Of a stretch of 64,000 nt of DNA, positions 60,073 to 64,000 are shown in pieces (position 1 is the first letter of the stretch; each line of letters begins with the position of its first letter). The stretch is taken from positions 5,387,066-5,451,065 of the forward strand of contig JAPTYO010000059.1 of the NCBI GenBank assembly GCA_036873135.1, written 5' to 3'. Origin of the DNA: Clarkia xantiana subsp. parviflora (lineage: Eukaryota; Streptophyta; Magnoliopsida; Myrtales; Onagraceae). The position numbers and the translations under genes are program-made. Below the pieces are notes generated by a model that worked only from the letters and a program-made list of their open reading frames with translations, was not told where the DNA came from and did not search any database.

Positions 60073-60245
60073 TGTCAGACCTAAAATCCGACCTAAGGCG
60101 AAGTACGTTTGAAAGCGCGTGAATTTTTAAAGAGTCGCCACTAGTTAATTATTAGGTTAACTAGAATCCTAATTTACCTAAGCGAATAACGAAATAAAAA
60201 CCTAGGTATAAAATCGGTCTAAGATCAGAAATTCGAGAGCAGACT
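60073..60245 (-). mobile_element. Ogre-like LTR fragment (3' LTR side)
   Basis: From TGTCAGACCTAAAATCCG to GATCAGAAATTCGAG it matches the starts of the LTR copies at 5499 and 63546, then breaks off abruptly at GAGCAGACTG. Confidence 0.75.
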
Positions 60246-60559
60246 GTAACCGTCCCGCTTGCCGTGAAGTTGACTTTGGAAGACGCTGTGTCGTAGACAA
60301 TATACAGGCGCATGAATGTTTGTCCCTAATTTTTGCCTAAATTGCGCATGGTGCGACAACTTAGCGGGATCTTTCTTTATTTTTTATTTTTTTCTTTTTG
60401 AGAATTTCTCCGTTATTCTCTTCTTTTGTCACGGTCGATTGAGAGATTTCCGACCGTGCCCCTCGGTTTTTATTTTATTTTATTTTATTTTCTCTCCTTT
60501 GCCATGATTGCAATTTCTGAATTTGCAACCATGCCCCTCATTTTCTGATTTTAACTAGG

Positions 60560-61275
60560 CTGCCCTTTCGGGTTTTCAACCTAGTGGAAGCACTCTTTAT
60601 ATGGTAGTCGATTAAACGGTGTCTGTGACCCGTACTTTATTTTCCGCCTCGATGCTGGAGTATTTGTAGCCATTTGGAGGTGGACCCTTTTCTCACCGTA
60701 TTCAATGTTGCGAGAGCTCTTTTGATTGTAGCCACTTGGAGGGTGGCTGTGGCCCTTTATTCCTCGTCTCTGATCCGGGAAACACTCTTTTTATGTAACC
60801 ATTTTGAGGGTGGTTGTCGCCCTTTCACTTAATACCCGCCATCGATGTTCCGGGAGCGCTCTTTTGATTGTAGTCGTTTAGAGGGACGACTGTGACCCTT
60901 TCTTTTATTTTCCCGCCCTCACCGGGTTCGCGGGATCACTCTTTTTTTGTAGCCATTTTAAGGGTGGTTGTGGCCCTTTTTTATTCTCCCTCCCTCATAG
61001 GATTCGCGGGATCATTTTTTTTTTCTTTTGTAGCCGTTTGGAGGGTGGCTGTGGCCCTTTCACTTATTTCCCGCTTTTGATGTTGCGGGGGCGCTCTTTA
61101 TCTGTAGCCATTTGAAGGGTGGCTATGGCCCTTTTTTTGTAGTCGTTTTAGGGACGACTGAGACCCTTTTTATTTGTAGTTGATTTAGGGACAACTGTGA
61201 CCCTTTATTTCTTCACTGCTCTCACCAAAATTTGTGTGAGCACTCTCTTTATTTTTATCGGTAACTAATTAAAGG
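60560..61275. repeat. Imperfect tandem repeats with TGTAGCC ... GGTGGCTGTGGCCCTT
   Basis: Eight to ten units of about 60-110 bases share TGTAGCCATTTGGAGGGTGG (with GTCGTTTAGAGGGACGAC variants), CTGTGGCCCTTT and a GCGGGA(G/T)C.CTCTTT segment. By position they would be the 3' untranslated repeats of the Ogre-like element. Confidence 0.75.
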
Positions 61276-63521
61276 GCGGCTGAACCCTAAAGAAAAATGA
61301 TTTTTGTTTTTGTTTTTTGCTTTGTTTTTTTGAAAAAGAAAATTTAACGAAAATAATCAACAACAATTATGTACATGCCCCTAGTGGCAAATTGGAAAAT
61401 TTTAATCCAAAACATCTTCTAGAGAAGGACTCAGTTGACTGAGTCAAAATATGTCGGTCGTGTCGACGCCCTGGATTGACCCTTACGACCAATGAATGAC
61501 ATAGGCAATGATTTCTTCTCTTGGATTCTCAAGTGCCCTGGCTATTGCTCAATCCCATCTAGGGATGCCCCATGGTTAGCACTAACGAGTGTAGACTTCG
61601 TCGCATGACGAATGTATGACTTGGTTGAGGATCACACATGGATGACGTGGAGTAGTCTGCATCGAGGAACATATATTGTCTGAGGTAAATTGGATAAATT
61701 CGGTAGCTGACACAAGAATGGTCGGCGTGCAAAGGGTTGTGCACGAGATGTGCTCTTTAGAGGCTTTTATTTGGATGATCATCCGAGCTGCATAATGAGT
61801 AAGGAAAAAACTCAAATTTCGGGGAGAAAATTGATCACAACTTATCTTACCTAGGTGCCCGACATCTTTAATGGAAATATGCTCCATATGTGAATGGATC
61901 TGTTGCATGTTCCGACTTTTTCTTCATATGGCAGTTGTGCTCGATCTGAACGGGATACGCCCTATGGTTACCACTGACCAGTTTAAACGTCACCGTAAAA
62001 TGGATGTATGGCTTGGTTTGGGGACACGTATGAATTCCACACATGGTAGGTGGAATTTTGGCATGGAAGTTCTTTGAAGCAGTCATATTTCACGTGGTTG
62101 CGACCTCGTCGAAGTGGTCGTCTCATCTGCAAAAAGAGTAGGGACACTCAAATCTCAAGGAAAAAATCAAGTAGAATTCATCGTACCTGAGCGTTGGATA
62201 TCCCGAGTGCGCAATTTGTGCTTCGTGCAACTGGATGGCTGCACGTTCTTTTTTGTTGCCCCATTTAGCCGGCATAGCTTATATGTACATGATACCTTAA
62301 CCAAGGGTACCTGAAAAGAGTGAATGAAAAATCAGTCTAGAGAATATGAGAAATCATGCATGATTTTTTTTTAAAGCTCTAATGTCATTCATTTCATAAT
62401 TTTGATTTCTTTTTAAAAAGGAATCAAAATTTATGATCTAAGGTTTTTTGCACCATCATGGAGTTTACTGAGTTTGCTGAGTGCGCTATCTGGCTCGAAC
62501 GCAGGACATATGTTCAAAACAAGGATTTTCAAAAAGGGTTTCTCGTCTTTTGCTTAAACTCGAATAATCGCACTCAACTGCACAGTTAAACTATTTTCTA
62601 AAAAAACATAATCAAATCACTTTTTTTGTAAAACGTTAGCTCATGCGGAGGTTGAAATGACAATATTGCCGCAAAAGTGAAATACATCTTTGGTAAAAAT
62701 GAATGACACTTTGAATTTTTTTTTTAAATGCTCATGCATGCTCAAAAATTAAAATTATACTGTTAAAATATTTACAATTTACAACAGTTTACTTGAAGGG
62801 TACATATTGAATGATTGTACGAAATGAAAAATTCAGGTAAATTTTTTTTTTTTAATAAAAGAAATGCAAATGCAATGCATGTTTGGAATTAAAAGCTCAA
62901 CAACTAAGACAAGATTTAAAATCTATCTAAATAATCGTTTTTCCTAAAACAATGCTTATGAGATGTACATGAGATGCATACTTGAAATGAAAGCTCTACA
63001 GTTGAGAAAACTTACAAATTACCTGATTTTTTTTAAAGGAAAAAAAATGCATCTTGGTTAAACACAAGATGCAAACTTAAAAATAAAAGTTCTACAACTA
63101 AGAAAAATTACAATTTACCTGAAAGCTTTTTCCTAAAAATAATGCATATGAGATGCACGTCATTAATTAAAAATTCCAGGTAAATGATTTTTCCAACATA
63201 AGAGCCCTAAAACTAAGAGAGCTTACGATTCATCTAAATTTTTTTTAAAAAAAAATTAATGCACATTGGATGCATTATTAAAAATAAAACAATTCAGGTA
63301 AAAAGTTTTTGAAATGATGCATATGGAATGCACATTCGAAATTAGAAATTTTAATAGCTAAATAGGAATTAAAAAAATTTCTTAAATGTTTTTTTTGCAT
63401 ACGCGACTCGCTAATAAAATTACAACTTACCTGAATAGTTTTTTTTAAAATGCGTATGAAACGTGGGTTTAAAATAAAAAATTCAGGTAAGAGGTTTAAA
63501 ATTACAACTTACCTGAATAGT
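61276..63521 (-). mobile_element. Non-coding interior of a gutted Ogre-like element
   Basis: No gag or pol motif is seen in any frame. About 61560-61800 and 61930-62140 are diverged copies of one another (CCC.ATGGTTA.CACT, then GAATGTATGACTTGGTT against GGATGTATGGCTTGGTT). From about 62820 to 63500 imperfect 80-100-base units share AAAAATTCAGGTAA, TTACCTGAA, ACAACTAAGA and GCATATGAGATGCA. The layout suggests a large-retrotransposon-derivative type element. Confidence 0.55.
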
Positions 63522-63541
63522 CTTCCCCAGCAGAGTCGCCA
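63522..63541 (-). other. Primer-binding site of the Ogre-like element
   Basis: The minus strand reads TGGCGACTCTGCTGGGGAAG a few bases inside the LTR. This type of site, starting TGGCGACTC, is common in Ogre-type elements and fixes the orientation: the LTR to the right is the 5' LTR. Confidence 0.7.
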
Positions 63542-63545
63542 AATT

Positions 63546-64000
63546 TGCAGACCTAAAATCTGATCCAAGGCGAATTACGTTTGAAAGCGCGTGAATTTTT
63601 AAAGAGTCGCCACTAGTTAATTATTAGGTTAACTAGAATCTTAATATACCTAAGCGGATAACGAAATAATCACATAGGTATTAAATCGGTCCAAGATCAG
63701 AAATTCGAGTTCGGGGGTTTTGTTACGAATTAAAAAAAAATCATTTTTAATTACGCCATTTCGGTACTCAATTAACTTATTTGCCAAATTTATTCTTTAA
63801 ATACATATTACGTCAGACTAATCAAACGATGTCAAGATTAAATCAATTTTTCATCATCCGCAAAATATTATCAATTATAAACATCCTACGAAAATCATAA
63901 TCATAGTCAATAACTCTTTAAAAAAAACTAAAATTACCAAACATGCTCAAATCAGAATTCAACCTAATATATATTCATTATATACACACATAATTTGGGA
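63546..64000 (-). mobile_element. 5' LTR of the Ogre-like element, cut by the window end
   Basis: It starts TGCAGACCTAAAATCTG and follows the copy at 5499 for over 200 bases (GAGTTCGGGGGTT, ATTTCGGTACTCAATT). The rest lies outside the window. Confidence 0.75.

Noticed and set aside
61559..62314. Several 60-108-codon frames in the Ogre-like interior
   Set aside because: They overlap on both strands within diverged repeats and show no recognisable domain.

Overview
The window is nuclear DNA from a flowering plant, most likely a eudicot. It has spliced genes with GT-AG introns and TATAAATA-type promoters, an AT-rich background, and mostly transposable elements of plant families (Ty3/gypsy Tat, Ty1/copia, Helitrons, hAT, Mutator-like MITEs, a tRNA-type SINE). 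I see no bacterial or organellar gene organisation and no rRNA, tRNA or CRISPR locus. The species cannot be named from sequence alone.

Layout. 0-1 kb: intact single-exon GNAT acetyltransferase gene (338-859) with a duplicated TATA-bearing promoter block. 1-5.5 kb: copia relic with a MITE inside its LTR, a GC-rich minisatellite, a hAT-like relic and a gypsy pol fragment. 5.5-18.6 kb: remains of an Ogre-like LTR, into which a young 11.47-kb Tat-lineage gypsy element (6468-17940; two 741-bp LTRs, 5-bp target duplication) has probably inserted. This element carries gag-pol on the minus strand and a second, intron-containing gene on the plus strand between pol and its 3' LTR. 18.6-26.6 kb: a 728-bp tandem duplication, a 480-bp palindrome with a Helitron-type 3' end at each side, an LTR fragment, a 27-bp minisatellite and a complete non-autonomous Helitron. 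26.6-32.5 kb: decayed copia element (minus strand) with a MITE in one LTR. 33-35 kb: relic of a second antisense gene of the Tat type. 35-39 kb: 5'-truncated copia element abutting the LRR end of a dead NBS-LRR gene. 39.4-40.3 kb: four-exon PLAC8/cadmium-resistance gene. 40.9-41.5 kb: solo LTR with target duplication.

41.5-58 kb: a tandem duplication of about 7-7.5 kb, each copy holding a copia 3' relic and, on the minus strand, a plant cyclopropane-fatty-acyl-phospholipid synthase gene. I could follow all 23 exons of the distal copy (51926-57831) in phase to an 858-residue protein. The proximal copy (42911-48952) is a pseudogene with a nonsense codon, two frameshifts, a deleted exon and a lost splice acceptor. 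Each copy has gained different transposons, and the other copy shows the matching empty or near-empty site. 58-64 kb: a small inverted-repeat hairpin, sparse DNA, and a gutted Ogre-like element whose 5' LTR runs off the window.

The host genes that look functional are the GNAT, the PLAC8 protein and the distal cyclopropane synthase. They share no evident pathway. The synthase would methylenate an acyl double bond in membrane phospholipid, using S-adenosylmethionine. The features most worth follow-up are the antisense gene inside the Tat element, the double-tailed Helitron palindrome, and the live/dead synthase pair.
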